Positions 15,378 through 17,287 of a stretch of DNA of 17,287 nucleotides are shown in pieces (the stretch's first letter is position 1; every line of letters begins with the position of its first letter). Position numbers and translations under genes: made by a program. The notes beneath the pieces were generated by a model, which worked only from the letters and a program-made list of their open reading frames with translations, ran no database searches and was not told the origin of the DNA. Source of the DNA: Thermogutta sp. (GTDB taxonomy: Bacteria; Planctomycetota; Planctomycetia; Pirellulales; Thermoguttaceae); NCBI RefSeq assembly GCF_014359955.1, contig NZ_JACIYL010000013.1, forward strand, positions 1-17,287, given 5' to 3'.

Positions 15378-16499
15378 ATGAGTTCCAGGATTCCCCCATT
15401 TTCCGGGGCCGACGATTCGCCACCTATACCCGAGATCATCGGCTCTTCCCCAGCCATGCGGGAAGTGTACCGGCTTGTTCGTCGGGTGGCGAATTCCGAT
15501 GCCTCCGTCCTCATCTTGGGCGAGACAGGGACGGGAAAGGAGCTCATCGCCAAGGCCATCCATCAGCTCAGCCCGCGACGGGGAGGCCCTTACATCCGGG
15601 TGAATTGTGGGGCCCTTCCGGAAGGGCTTCTGGAAAGCGAGCTCTTCGGTCACGTGCGAGGGGCTTTTACGGGAGCTGTGGAGAATCGGACGGGAAGATT
15701 CGAGGCAGCCCATACCGGCACGATCTTTTTGGATGAGGTCGACTCGACCACGCCGAAACTCCAGGTGAAGCTTTTGCGTGTGCTGCAACAGCACGAGTTC
15801 GAACGGGTGGGCGATACACGGACGATTCAGGTCGATGTCCGCGTCATCGCTGCAAGCAACCGTGATCTGCTGGAGGAAGTGGAAGCGGGGAGATTTCGCG
15901 AGGACCTTTACTATCGGCTCAATGTGGTGACGGTTTATCTTCCACCCCTGCGTGAAAGACGCGAAGATATCCCGGAACTGGTGGGGCATTTTCTGCGCTT
16001 GTACAACGAAAAGAACCGCCGACACGTGCCATTCGTTCATCCGGACGCGATGCGGGCACTCCAGGCATACGACTGGCCGGGAAATGTCCGCGAACTGCAG
16101 AATTACATCGAACGCGCTGTGATTCTGGCACCGGGGGATGAAATCACCTGCGATCTTTTGCCGGACGCCGTTGCCGGAAGGCAATCACCGCGGCTGGGGT
16201 ATCGTCGGCGAAATCTCGACCGGATGATCAGGGATTTGGTCTCGACCGCGCTGTCTCAGTTTTTCCCGGGAAAGGGAAATCTTTATGAAGAGATTGTGGG
16301 ACGGGTCGAACGCGAACTGATTCTCCAGGTCATGGATCGTTGCCATCATGTTCAAATCAAGGCGGCAGCACAACTCGGACTGAATCGCAATACCCTGCGC
16401 AAAAAGCTGAAAGAATGGGGACTGGAACCGGATGCGGGAGATCATGAAAGCGTTCCAGACAAGCAGGAGAAGTCCTCGGCGCCAGTCGGGGATGCGTGA
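15378..16499 (+). CDS. Sigma-54-dependent transcriptional activator without sensor domain
   Basis: Bacterial enhancer-binding proteins use ATP hydrolysis to open promoters held by sigma-54 RNA polymerase. The 373-residue product has a short 20-residue lead, then the AAA+ domain: Walker A GETGTGKE (48-55), the sigma-54-contacting loop GAFTGA (95-100) fully intact, Walker B TIFLDE (115-120), the REDLYYRL arginine-finger region (174-181) and sensor II DWPGNVREL (232-240). A Fis-type helix-turn-helix lies at about 314-348 (IKAAAQLGLNRNTLRKKL). There is no receiver, GAF or PAS domain, so activity must be set by expression level, a partner protein or repression rather than its own sensor. ATG 15378 has GGAG (15364-15367) ten bases upstream. 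Preceded by the HEAT-like gene with a 138-nt gap. Targets cannot be told from this window. Confidence 0.93.
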   Translation: MSSRIPPFSGADDSPPIPEIIGSSPAMREVYRLVRRVANSDASVLILGETGTGKELIAKAIHQLSPRRGGPYIRVNCGALPEGLLESELFGHVRGAFTGAVENRTGRFEAAHTGTIFLDEVDSTTPKLQVKLLRVLQQHEFERVGDTRTIQVDVRVIAASNRDLLEEVEAGRFREDLYYRLNVVTVYLPPLRERREDIPELVGHFLRLYNEKNRRHVPFVHPDAMRALQAYDWPGNVRELQNYIERAVILAPGDEITCDLLPDAVAGRQSPRLGYRRRNLDRMIRDLVSTALSQFFPGKGNLYEEIVGRVERELILQVMDRCHHVQIKAAAQLGLNRNTLRKKLKEWGLEPDAGDHESVPDKQEKSSAPVGDA

Positions 16500-16609
16500 T
16501 TCACGGTAGGTCCACGATTCCGCCCGGCGATCTCCCGGGAGCAACCGTCAATGGATTGGATGGGGAAAACACTTTCTCCACAGTATCCTGCCAGAAAGCC
16601 ACAGAACCT

Positions 16610-17287
16610 ATGATGGAAGTTTTGCTCTTATGCATGGCGCTGGCCTACGCGGTGGTCATTGGGGCAGAGTGGCTCCGACTCCGCGGAGTGCGGATTCAAC
16701 CGGGCCTGGCCATGGGACTTCTCGTGGCGGGGTTGCTGCTGCATACCGTGTGGCTGGCTTACCGGGGTGTGATGTTTTTCGAACAATCGCAATCGGGCGG
16801 CACGCCGCTGTCCGTGCGGCAGGATTGGTATTACGGCATTGCCTGGGGATTGGCGGTGGTGTGCGTCATTTGGATGAAACTTCGTCCGAAAACACCATTC
16901 GCCCTGTTCTTGCTTCCTCCGGCGTTGGTGCTGATCGTGGTGGGGTATTTCTGGGGTGATCCGCTGCCGTTTGCCCGCCATGCCGCTTCCCGAGTGTGGG
17001 GGTTCATTCACGGGGCATCGCTGCTTCTTGCCATCCTTGCTGTTTCGGTGGCCTTTGTGGCCGGGTTGATGTACCTCGGCCAGGTGCGGCGGCTGAAGTC
17101 CCGGCCGTTGCGGACGAGTCGATGGACTCTCCCCAGTTTGGAATGGTCTCAAAAAGCCAACACACATGCTTTGGGGTTGGCGCTGGCGATGCTCGCCGTG
17201 GGGATTTTCTCGGGAGCTTTCCTCAACGCGATCGAAGGCAACAGGCCGCAGGAGCGCCTCCCCTGGAGTGATCCCGTTGTGGTGGCG
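16610..17287 (+). CDS. CcsA/HemX-like cytochrome c assembly membrane protein, cut by right edge
   Basis: The frame from ATG 16610 (or ATG 16613) stays open to the last base, giving 226 residues. At least six hydrophobic segments fit membrane spans: about 4-20, 32-51, 74-90, 98-115, 130-157 and 187-206. Histidines inside or beside them (His45 in LLLHTVW, His134 in WGFIHGASLLL, His186 in NTHALG), together with the GLMYLGQVRRLK stretch after a span, match the cytochrome c assembly (CcsA/HemX) family, which handles haem or supports haem enzymes. The family is about 270-280 residues for HemX-like members, so perhaps 50 residues are missing. In many bacteria this gene stands before hemA, which would lie just outside the window; that is an expectation, not seen. 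The ribosome site is weak (AGAAAG). It follows the activator gene by 110 nt. Confidence 0.8.
   Translation, partial: MMEVLLLCMALAYAVVIGAEWLRLRGVRIQPGLAMGLLVAGLLLHTVWLAYRGVMFFEQSQSGGTPLSVRQDWYYGIAWGLAVVCVIWMKLRPKTPFALFLLPPALVLIVVGYFWGDPLPFARHAASRVWGFIHGASLLLAILAVSVAFVAGLMYLGQVRRLKSRPLRTSRWTLPSLEWSQKANTHALGLALAMLAVGIFSGAFLNAIEGNRPQERLPWSDPVVVA

Overview
The window reads as a stretch of bacterial chromosome, moderately GC-rich and densely coding, most likely from a planctomycete (Pirellulales or Thermogutta-like). That placement is an inference. It rests on housekeeping genes mixed with a large exported DUF6259-like TIM-barrel protein, an exported HEAT-like repeat protein, a sensor-less sigma-54 activator and a CcsA/HemX-type protein. 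I see no rRNA, tRNA, CRISPR array, transposase or phage gene, so this looks like core chromosome rather than a mobile island.

Layout, left to right. Positions 1-3099 (+) hold the C-terminal part of a glutamine-dependent asparagine synthase (cut by the left edge), a hairpin that may end it, and glgC for ADP-glucose pyrophosphorylase. Positions 3100-3467 carry no protein gene. On the minus strand this gap has a sigma-70-type promoter, about 258 nt of sequence able to fold, and a hairpin with a T-run. It is the best candidate here for an undescribed small RNA. Positions 3468-10484 (-) hold a 1149-residue exported glycosidase-like protein and, upstream of it, full-length carB. A 720-nt divergent gap (10485-11204) separates carB from argH (+) and contains a near-perfect palindrome that looks like a dispersed repeat, a promoter and a structured argH leader. 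Positions 12591-17287 (+) hold a doubtful small ORF, an exported 774-residue repeat protein with a degenerate receiver-like domain, a sigma-54 enhancer-binding protein with no sensor domain, and a CcsA/HemX-like membrane protein cut by the right edge.

How they fit together. CarB makes carbamoyl phosphate for arginine and pyrimidine synthesis, and ArgH performs the last step of arginine synthesis, so the divergent pair share a pathway. AsnB also handles amide nitrogen but is not obviously co-regulated with them. GlgC commits glucose-1-phosphate to glycogen. The HEAT-like protein, the sigma-54 activator and the CcsA-like protein lie in the same direction with gaps of 138 and 110 nt, which is loose for an operon; hairpins between the first two suggest separate control.
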